Notes under the pieces: model-generated
What the model was told of the DNA's origin: nothing
Database searches by the model: none
Seen by the model: only the letters and a program-made list of their open reading frames with translations
DNA from: Streptomyces sp. NBC_01754
GTDB taxonomy: Bacteria; Actinomycetota; Actinomycetes; Streptomycetales; Streptomycetaceae
DNA length: 64,000 nucleotides
NCBI RefSeq assembly: GCF_035918015.1
Contig: NZ_CP109132.1
Span: forward strand, 6,076,001 to 6,140,000
Reading direction: 5' to 3'
Shown here: piece after piece, positions 7,442 to 16,401 of the stretch
Layout: every line of letters begins with the position of its first letter
Numbering within the stretch: the stretch's first letter is position 1
Program-made: the position numbers and the translations under genes

Positions 7442-8930
7442 AGCTGATGACCAGCGCCAGACACAGCGCGGCGACGGCCGGCTTCCCGGCCGCCTGGAGC
7501 AGCGGCCCGCGCAACAGGATGAAGGTGTATCCGGCGATCAGCGGCACGGCCACGGCCAGCACACCGCGCGGCCCCGGCCCCGCCCGGGTCACCGCGAGCG
7601 CGTACCGCCGGTCCGTGCGGGCGGCCGCGTAGCCGGTCAGGGCGAGACCGCCCACCACACCCGCCGCGCCGAAGTCCACCCAGAGCTCGGTCCACAGCGG
7701 GGCGGACAGGTTGGTCATGCTCATCCCCATCCACTGGCCCACCCGGACCCCGGTGTCCTCCGGCTTCCCGCTCCACACCGCGCGCGGTACGAAGAACAGC
7801 GCGGAGCCCGCGAGCTGGCGTCCGTAGGTGTGGCCCCGGGTGTCCACCCACGAGATGGTGTTGGCGAACATCACCGTCTGGTCGTAGTCCTTGGTGGCCA
7901 GCGGCTCGAAGACGGAGGCGGAACGCACGGGCCGGTGGCCCTCGTCGTCGTACCGGAAGCGGTCCGCGTACGGGAACAGCACCAGCGCGCCCACCACCCC
8001 CAGGGCCAGCACCGACCGGTAGACCGCCGCACTGCTCGGGAACGCGGTGAACAGCAGCGACACCAGTACCGTCAGGAACCAGTAACGAGCGTTGGCCACC
8101 GGGTTGTTGACGATCACGTTGAGGATCGCCAGGGCCGCCCACACCAGCACCGTCGAGGGGGTGCGCCGGGCCCGCCGCGAGGTCGCCAGCCGACGGGTGT
8201 GGAAGAGCAGTGCCAGCAGCGCCGGTACGGTGCCGAAGCCCTTCAGGAACGCCGACCCCACGTTCGACTCGGGCGAGGCCACCCCGCTCTCGGCCACCGT
8301 GGCGCTGATCTCCTGCCGGCTGGTGAAGAAGACCGCGGGCCCGCCCACCTTCAGCACGTAGTAGCCGCTCGCCGCGAACGCCAGCACCACCAGCAGCCGC
8401 AGCCGCACCCGGTGCGCGGTCGCCGGACCGTGCCCGGGCCGGGCCGGCCCGCGCCGTGGCGGCCGCCGCGACGCCAGCAGCGCCCCCAGGTCGAACGCCG
8501 CACAGCCCATCAGGACCATCGACACCGCGGTGGCCAGGTCCGAGCGCGGCCCGACCACCGGTGTCGGCGTCTGCCCGATGACCATCTGGGCGAACGGGGC
8601 GACCCCCATCGCGATGTACACGAACATCCAGAACACGCCCTGGAGCAGCCGCCGCCGGGTGGACAGGATCATCGTGGCGAGCCGGGTCCCGGCGTAGCAG
8701 GTCAGGACCAGTTGCAGCCAGTACGCGGTGTCCCGGACGCCGGTACCGGGCTGGGCGGCGACCAGGGCGGGCAGGAAGCAGACCAGCCCCAGGACGAGCG
8801 GCACCGCGAGCGCCCGCGAGAGCATCGCCCACGACAGGGACCTGTCCGGCGGCCCCTGCGGCGGCCCCTGCGGCGGGCGCGGCGCGGACTCCCGGCCCGG
8901 CGCGGGCGCGGCCTCGTGCACGGACGTCAT
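7410..8930 (-). CDS. O-antigen polymerase/ligase-like membrane protein (Wzy type)
   Basis: This 506-residue protein has roughly 10-12 membrane helices and a larger extracytoplasmic loop in the second half (from about DRFRYDDEGH through WSGKPEDTGVRVGQW). This resembles Wzy polymerases and O-antigen ligases, which act on undecaprenyl-linked repeat units at the outer face of the membrane. The start at 8930 is preceded by a GGGGGGCG ribosome site, and the N-terminus is Pro-rich (PPQGPPQGPP) before the first helix. It is transcribed towards the flippase gene and away from a GT4 gene. Polymerases are poorly conserved, so the call is partly contextual. Confidence 0.7.
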   Translation of the reverse strand: MTSVHEAAPAPGRESAPRPPQGPPQGPPDRSLSWAMLSRALAVPLVLGLVCFLPALVAAQPGTGVRDTAYWLQLVLTCYAGTRLATMILSTRRRLLQGVFWMFVYIAMGVAPFAQMVIGQTPTPVVGPRSDLATAVSMVLMGCAAFDLGALLASRRPPRRGPARPGHGPATAHRVRLRLLVVLAFAASGYYVLKVGGPAVFFTSRQEISATVAESGVASPESNVGSAFLKGFGTVPALLALLFHTRRLATSRRARRTPSTVLVWAALAILNVIVNNPVANARYWFLTVLVSLLFTAFPSSAAVYRSVLALGVVGALVLFPYADRFRYDDEGHRPVRSASVFEPLATKDYDQTVMFANTISWVDTRGHTYGRQLAGSALFFVPRAVWSGKPEDTGVRVGQWMGMSMTNLSAPLWTELWVDFGAAGVVGGLALTGYAAARTDRRYALAVTRAGPGPRGVLAVAVPLIAGYTFILLRGPLLQAAGKPAVAALCLALVISFRDGARRGSR

Positions 8931-9042
8931 CGCCCCCCGTTCGGCCGGTCTGGTGACCGGTGAACACCTTAACGAATCGGCCCGGCCGGGGGCGGTGTGA
9001 CGGCTAGTCTGTGCACAGTCGGCCGAGGTTGGGGGGAACCTG

Positions 9043-10203
9043 GTGAAGGTCCTGCACATCGTCACGCTGCACACCCCGGACCACGCGTTCGGCGGGCCGA
9101 CCAGGGTCGCGCTGAACCTCTCGAAGACCCAGCGCGCCCACGGCGACGACGCCCGCCTCATGGCCCTCGGCGACGGCTTCGGGGGAGCCCTGCCGGGCGA
9201 GGTCGAAGGGGTGCCCGCACACCTCTTCCAGGCCCGGCACCTGCTGCCCGCCTACGAGGTCAGCGGCATCACCTCCGCCGCACTGCTGCGCACCGCCCGC
9301 CGGATGATGCGCGGCGCCGACCTGGTCCACGTCCACCTGATGCGCGATCTGGTGACCCTGCCCGCCGCACTGCTCGCCCTGGCCACCCGCACCCCGCTCG
9401 TCGTCCAGACCCACGGCATGGTCGACCCCACCGAGAAGCGGGTCGCCCAGCTCACCGATCTGCTGGGCGTACGCACGGTGCTGCGCCGCGCCGACGCCGT
9501 CCTGCATCTGACCGAGCGGGAGCGCCTCGACGTGGACGCGGTCGCCGCGCCCGTCGCCCTCACCCGAACCGTGCGGCTGGTCAACGGTGTACGCCCGCAG
9601 GAACGCAAGCCCGCCCGCGGGCCGGGCCGGCCACCGGTCGTCCTCTTCCTGGCCCGGATCCAGGAGCGCAAACGCCCCGAGGACTTCGTCGCCGCCATGC
9701 CGGCCGTCCTCGCCCGGCACCCCGACGCCCGCTTCGTGCTGGCCGGACCGGACACCGGGGCGCTGCCCGGCACTCTGGCCCTCGCCCGGAAGCTGGGTGT
9801 CACACACGCGCTGGACCAGGTGGGACCGCTCGGTCACGAGGAGGTGCTGGAGGCCGGGCGCCGGGCCGACGTGTACGTCCTGCCGTCGATCGAGGAACCG
9901 CTGGGCGTCTCGGTGCTGGAGGCCATGTCGGTGGGCACCCCCGCCGTCATCACCCGCACCTGCGGCCTCGGCCCCGACGTGGCGGCGGCCGGCGCGGGCC
10001 GCGTCGTCGACAGCAGGGCGGGCGAGGACGCGGCCAACGCGGGCAAGATCGCGGACGCGATCCTGGAACTGCTGGAACCCGGGGAGGGCGACCGGGCAGG
10101 CAGGGCCGCCTGGGAGCTGGTCAACGGCCACTTCACCATCGAGGCCGTCACCCACACCCTCCGGCGGACCTACCAGGACGTGCTCCGCCGGAGGGGGCGC
10201 TGA
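9043..10203 (+). CDS. Glycosyltransferase family 4
   Basis: This 386-residue GT-B enzyme opens with KVLHIVTLHTPDHAFGGPTR, typical of GT4. It carries the C-terminal donor-site stretch YVLPSIEEPLGVSVLEAMSVG, which contains the E-x7-E motif that contacts the nucleotide sugar. It probably adds one sugar to the lipid-linked repeat unit. The GTG start is preceded by a GGGGGGAA ribosome site. The gene ends one base before the convergent GT2 gene. The sugar donor cannot be told from sequence; GDP-fucose is available from the same locus. Confidence 0.85.
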   Translation: MKVLHIVTLHTPDHAFGGPTRVALNLSKTQRAHGDDARLMALGDGFGGALPGEVEGVPAHLFQARHLLPAYEVSGITSAALLRTARRMMRGADLVHVHLMRDLVTLPAALLALATRTPLVVQTHGMVDPTEKRVAQLTDLLGVRTVLRRADAVLHLTERERLDVDAVAAPVALTRTVRLVNGVRPQERKPARGPGRPPVVLFLARIQERKRPEDFVAAMPAVLARHPDARFVLAGPDTGALPGTLALARKLGVTHALDQVGPLGHEEVLEAGRRADVYVLPSIEEPLGVSVLEAMSVGTPAVITRTCGLGPDVAAAGAGRVVDSRAGEDAANAGKIADAILELLEPGEGDRAGRAAWELVNGHFTIEAVTHTLRRTYQDVLRRRGR

Positions 10204-10204
10204 C

Positions 10205-11032
10205 TCAACCCGTCCTGCCCTCCCGGGACTTGAGGGCGATCTGCCAGCGGTAGAAGCTCATCGCCAACGCGAAGTCCAGCCCCGCCCGGCCGTCCAGGAA
10301 GCCCCGGCGGTACACGTACATGTACGCGAACGACACCAGCGGTTTGAACGGCGCCTTGTGGAAGAGCTGCCCCTGCCGGGACTTCACCTTCCGCACCTGC
10401 TCCTTGACGTCGGGATGGTGCTCCAGCCACGCCTCCCAGTCCGAGTAGCGGTTGTGCCGTTCGAACCAGTCGGTCACCGGGTCCAGGTCCTGGTGCTCGA
10501 TGGGGTTGCGCAGCGCCCGGGACGTCGGGGCGACCGGCTGGTAGTGCCCCTCCACCTCACCGATGCCCGGCGCGTCCAGGTCCCCGACCTCAGGGTAGTG
10601 GCAGCGGGTCCGGTCGGTCAGCGAGCGCTTGCGGATGGTGTAGCCGTGCCGCAGCCGCTTCCCCGAGAACCAGTAACCCAGCGGGATGTCGTACGCCGCA
10701 GGCTCCGGCCGGTCCGGGCCGGTGAAGATCTCCCGCAGCTCCGCCAGCAGACCCGGGCTGATCCGCTCGTCGCCGTCCAGCAGCAGGATCCAGTCCAGGT
10801 CCGTACGGACGTTCTCCAGACACCACTGCTTCTTGCGCGGATGGCCGCCGTCCCAGGTGTAGGTGACCACCTCGGCGCCGCACTCCTCGGCGGTCCTCGC
10901 CGTGGCGTCGGTGCTGTGGGAGTCCACCACGACGACCGCCTCGAAGTGGCCGAGGACCGACCTGACCGCCTCGGCGATGTTCAGCTCCTCGTTCTTGGTG
11001 GGGATCGCCACGGCTATGGGCAGCTTGCTCAA
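10205..11032 (-). CDS. Glycosyltransferase family 2 (WaaE/KdtX-like)
   Basis: This 275-residue GT-A enzyme has the nucleotide-binding start AVAIPTKNEELNIAEAV, then VVVDSHSTDAT, then the metal-binding DGD in LLLDGDERI. The C-terminal half (GYTIRKRSL, HYQPV) resembles WaaE/KdtX-type transferases, which modify lipopolysaccharide cores or related glycans. I chose a TTG start at 11032: GGAGAG sits 6 bases upstream and the TTG overlaps the stop of the preceding lipoprotein gene (TTGA). The enzyme is thus the last gene of a three-gene operon with a secreted protein and a lipoprotein. Confidence 0.82.
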   Translation of the reverse strand: MSKLPIAVAIPTKNEELNIAEAVRSVLGHFEAVVVVDSHSTDATARTAEECGAEVVTYTWDGGHPRKKQWCLENVRTDLDWILLLDGDERISPGLLAELREIFTGPDRPEPAAYDIPLGYWFSGKRLRHGYTIRKRSLTDRTRCHYPEVGDLDAPGIGEVEGHYQPVAPTSRALRNPIEHQDLDPVTDWFERHNRYSDWEAWLEHHPDVKEQVRKVKSRQGQLFHKAPFKPLVSFAYMYVYRRGFLDGRAGLDFALAMSFYRWQIALKSREGRTG

Positions 11033-11748
11033 CGGGTCTCTCCTTCGGGCAGCCAGGCGTAGCAGCCTGTGGAGGTGAAGGCGCGGGCCGGCGCGGGGAC
11101 GGTGAGCGACACCGGCCGGCCGGTGCCGGAGGAGCCGGCGGCCAGTTCCTCGCCCTTGGCCCCGGCCAGCCGCCACGCGCAGTCCTTCGTGGGGGAGAGG
11201 GCGCGGTAGCGGCCGGGCCGGAGCGCCGTGCCGGTGTGGGTGCCGTCCGGGTAGCCGAGCGCCGCCTCGTCCATCAGCTTCCGGTGCTGGGGGCAGAGAT
11301 GGGCCACGGCGGGGGCGGCGTTCGCGATCTCGCCGGCCACGACGGCCCCCACGGCGATGTCCCGGTCGGCCTTGACCAGGTAGCGGAGGCGGGCGCAGGT
11401 CTCCTGGCCGGACTGGAGCACCGCCGCCTGGTCCATCCCCTGCGGGACGCGGTCGGTCAGGTACTCCTTCTGCGGCTCGCTGAAGGTGCCCGTGGCAGGG
11501 GTGATCTCGTCGGCGGGCACCTTCGGCGGTTCACTCGTCATGGTGCCCCCGGGGCGGGAGGCCCCCTCGTCCCCGCCCCGCGCGTCCTCGGGCGGCCCGG
11601 CGGCGGCGGGGGGCGCGGAGGCGGTGGGGCGGGAGGCGGGCCCGGACGGGACGCCCTCCGCCGAGTCCCGGTCACCGGACGCACCGCAGGCGGCCAGCAC
11701 CGCCGTCGCGAGGACGAGGGCGGCGCCGGCCGCGAACGGACGCCTCAT
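11029..11748 (-). CDS. Secreted lipoprotein of unknown function
   Basis: This 239-residue protein has a signal peptide with a lipobox, AVLAAC around residue 21, so it should be lipid-anchored outside the membrane. A Pro/Ala/Gly-rich linker follows to about residue 85. The folded part contains QETCARLRYLVKADRDIAVG, LCPQHRKLMDEA and a C-terminal stretch LRPGRYRALSPTKDCAWRL ending near a second Cys. This end resembles small secreted domains that occur beside surface proteins in actinobacteria. No enzymatic motif is seen. Its start overlaps the stop of the LamG gene (ATGA) and its stop overlaps the GT2 start, so the three are co-translated. Confidence 0.75.
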   Translation of the reverse strand: MRRPFAAGAALVLATAVLAACGASGDRDSAEGVPSGPASRPTASAPPAAAGPPEDARGGDEGASRPGGTMTSEPPKVPADEITPATGTFSEPQKEYLTDRVPQGMDQAAVLQSGQETCARLRYLVKADRDIAVGAVVAGEIANAAPAVAHLCPQHRKLMDEAALGYPDGTHTGTALRPGRYRALSPTKDCAWRLAGAKGEELAAGSSGTGRPVSLTVPAPARAFTSTGCYAWLPEGETR

Positions 11749-14006
11749 CAGCCGGTCCTCAGCGCGTAGTGCGCGCTGACCTGGGAAGCGCTCAGCGCGG
11801 TCGGGTAGACGGCGGTCTCGTCGATCTGCCCGGCGAAGAAGTTGCTGGTCGGGTGGCTCGGCCAGTTGGCCAGGTTGTCCCCGCCGACCCGCCAGTACCC
11901 GGGGGTGTTCTGGTTGGTGGTGTGCGTGGAACTGGACGCGCGCAGCTGTCCGTCGACGTACAGCGCCGTGCCGCCGGTGCCCTGGGTGGCGACGACATGG
12001 TGCCACGCGCCGTCGTTGTAGGCGCCGGTCGTGGTGATGGTGCGGTAGGTGCCGTCGTACACGCCGAAGAGCAGCCGCCCGTTGTCCGCCATGTAGACGT
12101 GCTTGTCGTAACGGGTGCTGTTCTGCATCGTCGCGTTGCCGAAGCCGATGACCTTGCCGCCCCGGGTGGTGGTCGTCTTGATCCACGTCTCGACCGAGAA
12201 GCGGGTGGGTGCCGGGAACAGCGTGTTGCCGTACGCGTACTGGCTCGTCCCGTCGAAGCCGATCGCGGTGGACTCCCCGGCGACGGCGGCCGGGGTCTGC
12301 CGGTACGCCGGCGCGTTGCGCAGGAAGCCGTTGTCGCGGTTGCCCGTGGCGTCGGCCGCGAAGGTCGAGGTGTCCTCGTCGTAACGCCAGTACAGCGAGG
12401 CCCCGTCGGACAGTACGCGCGCCGGGTAGCGTTCCGCCTTCGCCGCCACGGTCGCGGACCGGGCGGGGGACTTGGCGCTGGTGTTGGTGCCGTCGCTCGC
12501 GGTGATCCGGTACGAGTGGGTCTCGCCGACCGCCACGTCGGTGTCGGTCCACCGCAGCTGCGGCCGGTCCCAGAAGACCGAGTAGCCGGTGGTGGTGTGC
12601 ACCGGGGTGCTCGCCCCGTCCTTGTAGATCCGGTAGGTCAGCTCGCCGTCGTCGGTGTCGTAACTGGTCTGCCAGTTCACGTCGATCCGCCCCGGTGTGA
12701 GCGTGGACAGGCTCACGTTGGGTACCCAGGGCGCCCCGGTGTCGGGGCCGTCGGCGAACCGGGTCAGGCTCTGCTGGCGGATCCCGTTGACGGTGGTGAA
12801 CTCCCCGCCGACCCAGAGGTAGTGGTGTCCGCCCTTGTCGGTCTGGGTCATCGACCGGGGCCCCACGGGCTCCCCGATGCCGTCGTTGGTGTCCGGGAAC
12901 CACGGCAGCAGCTTCGGGTCGTTGACGGACTGCGCCAGCAGGTGCTTGCGCGGCTGGTCCGGGAACTCGCCCATGCTGGAGCAGTCATGGGCGTGACTGC
13001 CGCTGTAGAGCACGCCCGAGTGGACCAGGACCGCCTGTGTGGCGCCCAGGCAGGTGTCCCGCCACCGTTGCTGGTAGTCGGCGAGGTCGATGGCGATCCG
13101 GCCGTCGAACACACCGAGGCCGGTACCTTCGTTGGCGGTGTACAGGCCCGTCGCGTCCGTGGCGAGGTCCTGCACCGTGGAGGTGTTGGGGATGAAGCCG
13201 GGGTAGCTCTTGACCAGTGCCCCCGTCGTGGCGTCCACCACGGCCAGGGCGTGCGAGCTGGTGCCGTTGACGGTGAAGAAGTCACCGCCGAGCGCCACGT
13301 GCCTCCCGTCGGGGGTGACCTTGAGGGCGCGGGCCACCTCGTCGGCGTCGGCGGTGAAGGGCAGCAGGGCGGCACCCGTGGTGACGGCGGCGAACTTCTT
13401 CCTGGTCTGGCCGCCCACGTTGTTGAAGTCGCCGCCGAGGTAGACGGTGTCGGCGGTGACGTCCAGGGCCCGCACGGTCGCCGAGACCGAGATCTTGAAG
13501 TTCTTGCGCGGGGTGCAGGTCGCCGTGTCGATGGCCGCGATGTTGCTGACGCCCTCGCCGTTCACCGAGCCGAACTGCCCTCCCGCGTACAGGGTCTTCC
13601 CGTCCGGCGACAGGGCCAGCGCCCGTACGGTGGCGGTGCCCGAGGAGAGCGTGAAGGACAGTTCGCACCCGGTCGGTGAGCCGGTCGCCGCGTCGAACGC
13701 GGCGAAGTTCAGGGCGGGTCGCTCCGAGGTGCCGGCCGCGGCGCCCGGCGGGCGGAGGGTGGAGAAGGTGCCGCCCGCGTACACGACACCGTCGTCGCCG
13801 GCGGTCATCGACCAGACGATGCCGTTGGTCTGCCAGGTGGTGAGATCGTCGGCGGTGATCGTGACGGGCGGTGTCAGCGCCTCGGCCGGGGAGGCCCCGC
13901 CCGCGGCCGCCGCGGTCAGGGTCGCGGCGGTCAGGCAGAGCGCGGCGGCCGCGGCGCGCACCCGGCCGCTTCCCCCGATCGGTGCGCGGCCCGTGGTGAC
14001 GTTCAT
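11748..14006 (-). CDS. Secreted beta-propeller/FnIII/LamG protein
   Basis: This 752-residue protein starts with a signal peptide (charged start, then a long Ala/Leu-rich core to about residue 43). The first half has repeats such as VVYAGGTFSTL, LYAGGQFGSVNG and VYLGGDFNNVGG, which look like beta-propeller blades. A fibronectin-III-like segment follows (around SLSTLTPGRIDVNW to SYRITASDG). A LamG/concanavalin-type domain is last (FSVETWIKTTT, LLFGVYDGTYRT, WHHVVATQG, FAGQIDETAVYP). It is probably an extracellular carbohydrate-binding or matrix protein. The start at 14006 has GGAG upstream. It is the first gene of the operon with the lipoprotein and GT2. Confidence 0.8.
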   Translation of the reverse strand: MNVTTGRAPIGGSGRVRAAAAALCLTAATLTAAAAGGASPAEALTPPVTITADDLTTWQTNGIVWSMTAGDDGVVYAGGTFSTLRPPGAAAGTSERPALNFAAFDAATGSPTGCELSFTLSSGTATVRALALSPDGKTLYAGGQFGSVNGEGVSNIAAIDTATCTPRKNFKISVSATVRALDVTADTVYLGGDFNNVGGQTRKKFAAVTTGAALLPFTADADEVARALKVTPDGRHVALGGDFFTVNGTSSHALAVVDATTGALVKSYPGFIPNTSTVQDLATDATGLYTANEGTGLGVFDGRIAIDLADYQQRWRDTCLGATQAVLVHSGVLYSGSHAHDCSSMGEFPDQPRKHLLAQSVNDPKLLPWFPDTNDGIGEPVGPRSMTQTDKGGHHYLWVGGEFTTVNGIRQQSLTRFADGPDTGAPWVPNVSLSTLTPGRIDVNWQTSYDTDDGELTYRIYKDGASTPVHTTTGYSVFWDRPQLRWTDTDVAVGETHSYRITASDGTNTSAKSPARSATVAAKAERYPARVLSDGASLYWRYDEDTSTFAADATGNRDNGFLRNAPAYRQTPAAVAGESTAIGFDGTSQYAYGNTLFPAPTRFSVETWIKTTTTRGGKVIGFGNATMQNSTRYDKHVYMADNGRLLFGVYDGTYRTITTTGAYNDGAWHHVVATQGTGGTALYVDGQLRASSSTHTTNQNTPGYWRVGGDNLANWPSHPTSNFFAGQIDETAVYPTALSASQVSAHYALRTG

Positions 14007-14132
14007 GATCCAGCTCCGGAGGTGAGGACGAGCCGCGGCCGGCCGGCCGCGGTGTGAGAGGTGACCGATTCCTCGGTCCACGTGCGGACGAGCCGCACGA
14101 CGCCGTGGCGCCCGGCCGCTCGGGCCGTGCGG

Positions 14133-14200
14133 GTAGGGGGAGTGGACGGGTCCCGCGCCGTACGGGGAGCGGACCGGGCCCGCGCCGTACGGGGAGCGGT
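14133..14200. repeat. 27-bp tandem repeat, about 2.5 copies
   Basis: The gap between the LamG gene and gmd contains two 27-bp units starting at 14133 and 14160, and a partial third from 14187. They share GTACGGGGAGCGG and CCCGCGCC. The first copy differs at a few bases. They lie upstream of the LamG gene and outside coding sequence. No function is evident. Confidence 0.6.
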
Positions 14201-14232
14201 CGGTGCGCACGCCCCGCCGGGGGCGGGCCCGC

Positions 14233-15246
14233 TCACCGGTCCACCCGCACCGTGGCCCCGGCGAGCTGGTCGGCCAGCAGCCGGGTGTCCGCGTCGACCA
14301 TGATCCGGGCCAGCTCCCGGGTCTTCACCTCGGGTTTCCAGCCGAGCAGTTCCTCCGCCTTGGAGGCGTCGCCGATGAGCGCGTCGACCTCGCTGGGCCG
14401 CTCGTACTTCGGGTCGTGGCGGACGTGCTCCGTCCAGTCCAGGCCCGCGTGCGCGAAGGCGTACTCGACGAACTGCCGGACGCTGACGCCCTCGCCGGTG
14501 GCCACCACGTAGTCGTCCGGAGCGTCGCACTGGAGCATCCGCCACATCGCGTCCACGTACTCCGGGGCGTAGCCCCAGTCGCGTACGGCGTCGAGGTTGC
14601 CCAGATGCAGGCGGTCCTGGAGCCCGGCCTTGATCCGGGCGACCCCACGGGTGACCTTGCGGGTCAGGAAGGTCTCGCCCCGGCGCGGCGACTCGTGGTT
14701 GAACAGGATGCCGTTGGCGGCGTACATGCCGTACGCCTCGCGGTAGTTGACGGTCGCCCAGTACGAGTAGACCTTGGCCACGCTGTAGGGGCTGCGTGGG
14801 TGGAAAGGGGTGCGTTCGTTCTGCGGGGGCGGACTGGATCCGAACATCTCGGAGGACGACGCCTGGTAGATCCGGGTGCCGACACCGCTGGCCCGCACCG
14901 CCTCCAGGAGCCGGACCGTGCCGAGCCCGGTCACGTCCCCGGTGTACAGGGGCGCGTCGAAGGAGACCCGGACGTGCGACTGGGCGCCCAGGTTGTACAC
15001 CTCGTCGGGGCGGATGTCGCGGAGCAGGTTGACCAGTGCGACGCCGTCGGAGAGGTCGGCGTGATGGAGGACGAAGGAACGATTCGCTTCCTCGGGCCCC
15101 TGGTAGATGTGGTCGATCCGCTCGGTGTTGAAGCTCGACGAGCGGCGTATCAGGCCGTGGACGGTGTACCCCTTGTCGAGCAGCAGCTCGGACAGGTACG
15201 AACCGTCCTGACCGGTCACGCCGGTGATCAGCGCGGTCTTTGCCAT
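14233..15246 (-). CDS. gmd: GDP-mannose 4,6-dehydratase
   Basis: This 337-residue extended SDR has the NADP-binding [20 protein letters not shown] at its start, the SSSEMFG segment, and the catalytic Tyr-x3-Lys in [10 protein letters not shown]. It converts GDP-D-mannose to GDP-4-keto-6-deoxymannose, the first step to GDP-L-fucose and GDP-rhamnose. The ATG at 15246 is preceded by a GGGGGAG ribosome site. It is divergent from fcl, which encodes the second step, across a 113-bp promoter region. Length and motifs match the family fully. Confidence 0.95.
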   Translation of the reverse strand: MAKTALITGVTGQDGSYLSELLLDKGYTVHGLIRRSSSFNTERIDHIYQGPEEANRSFVLHHADLSDGVALVNLLRDIRPDEVYNLGAQSHVRVSFDAPLYTGDVTGLGTVRLLEAVRASGVGTRIYQASSSEMFGSSPPPQNERTPFHPRSPYSVAKVYSYWATVNYREAYGMYAANGILFNHESPRRGETFLTRKVTRGVARIKAGLQDRLHLGNLDAVRDWGYAPEYVDAMWRMLQCDAPDDYVVATGEGVSVRQFVEYAFAHAGLDWTEHVRHDPKYERPSEVDALIGDASKAEELLGWKPEVKTRELARIMVDADTRLLADQLAGATVRVDR

Positions 15247-15359
15247 GGCTCCCCCTTCTGTGGTCGCCCGACGGGCGTATGGTGCGCCGAAATAGCCTGA
15301 TCTGAGTGGTTGTGAGTAAAAGGTCACCCGAGCGTGGAGCTGCTGGCACAATCCGAGCC

Positions 15360-16343
15360 ATGACGACTGATCTGCCCGGCGCTTCCCGGGAATCCGGCCG
15401 GACCCTGCTGTCTCCGGGCGCCCGTATATTCGTCGCGGGCCACCGCGGACTCGTCGGCTCGGCGCTGGCGCGCCGACTCACCGCCGACGGCCACGAGGTG
15501 ATCACCCGCGGCCGGGACGAACTCGATCTGCGCGACGCGGCGGCGACCGAGGCGTTCCTGCGTGACCTTCGTCCCGCCGCCGTCGTCCTGGCCGCCGCCC
15601 GGGTGGGCGGGATCATGGCCAACAGCACCTTCCCGGTGCAGTTCCTGGAGGACAACCTGCGCATCCAGCTGAGCGTGATCGCGGGCGCGCACGCGGCCGG
15701 CACGCACCGGCTGCTCTTCCTCGGTTCCTCCTGCATCTACCCCAAGCACGCCCCGCAGCCGATCCGCGAGGACTCCCTGCTCACAGGCCCCCTGGAGCCG
15801 ACCAACGAGGCCTATGCGCTGGCCAAGATCGCCGGGGTCGTGCAGACACGGTCCTACCGGCGGCAGTACGGTGCCTCCTTCATCAGCGCCATGCCCACCA
15901 ACCTCTACGGGCCCGGCGACAACTTCGACCTGGAGACCTCCCACGTACTGCCCGCGCTGATCCGCCGGTTCCACGAGGCGAAGCGGGACCGGGCGCCCGA
16001 GGTCACCCTCTGGGGTTCCGGCAGCCCCCGCCGGGAGTTCCTGCACGTCGACGACCTGGCCGCCGCCTGTGTGCGCCTCCTGGAGGCCTACGACGGTGAA
16101 GAGCCGGTCAACATCGGCTGCGGCGAGGACCTGACCATCCGTGAACTCGCCGGAATCGTAGGTGAGGTGACGGGTTTTCAGGGTCGGATCGTCTGGGACG
16201 CCTCGAAGCCGGACGGCACCCCGCGCAAGCTCCTGGACGTCTCCCGGCTGGCCTTGCTCGGCTTCACGCCGCGGATCCCGCTGAGGGACGGCATCGCCCG
16301 CACCTACGCCTGGTGGCTCGGGCAGCCCTCCCTCCGCGGCTGA
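15360..16343 (+). CDS. fcl: GDP-L-fucose synthase
   Basis: This 327-residue SDR has [17 protein letters not shown] for NADP(H) binding, the catalytic serine region LGSSCIYP, and Tyr-x3-Lys in YALAKIAG. It performs the epimerisation and reduction that turn GDP-4-keto-6-deoxymannose into GDP-L-fucose. The ATG at 15360 has no clear ribosome site. A CACAAT -10-like hexamer ends 8 bases before it, so the message may be leaderless. An in-frame GTG at 15306 is possible but would precede the domain by 18 poorly conserved residues. It ends 58 bp before the convergent glycosylphosphotransferase gene. Confidence 0.93.
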   Translation: MTTDLPGASRESGRTLLSPGARIFVAGHRGLVGSALARRLTADGHEVITRGRDELDLRDAAATEAFLRDLRPAAVVLAAARVGGIMANSTFPVQFLEDNLRIQLSVIAGAHAAGTHRLLFLGSSCIYPKHAPQPIREDSLLTGPLEPTNEAYALAKIAGVVQTRSYRRQYGASFISAMPTNLYGPGDNFDLETSHVLPALIRRFHEAKRDRAPEVTLWGSGSPRREFLHVDDLAAACVRLLEAYDGEEPVNIGCGEDLTIRELAGIVGEVTGFQGRIVWDASKPDGTPRKLLDVSRLALLGFTPRIPLRDGIARTYAWWLGQPSLRG

Positions 16344-16401
16344 CCCGCGGGCGGTCCGACCGTGGCGGGCGCGGGCCCCCCGCACGTGTCCCCCCGCCAC
16401 C

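Noticed and set aside
14133-14200. CRISPR-like repeats
   Set aside because: The 27-bp units are directly adjacent with no spacers, only 2.5 copies exist, and no cas genes are in the window.
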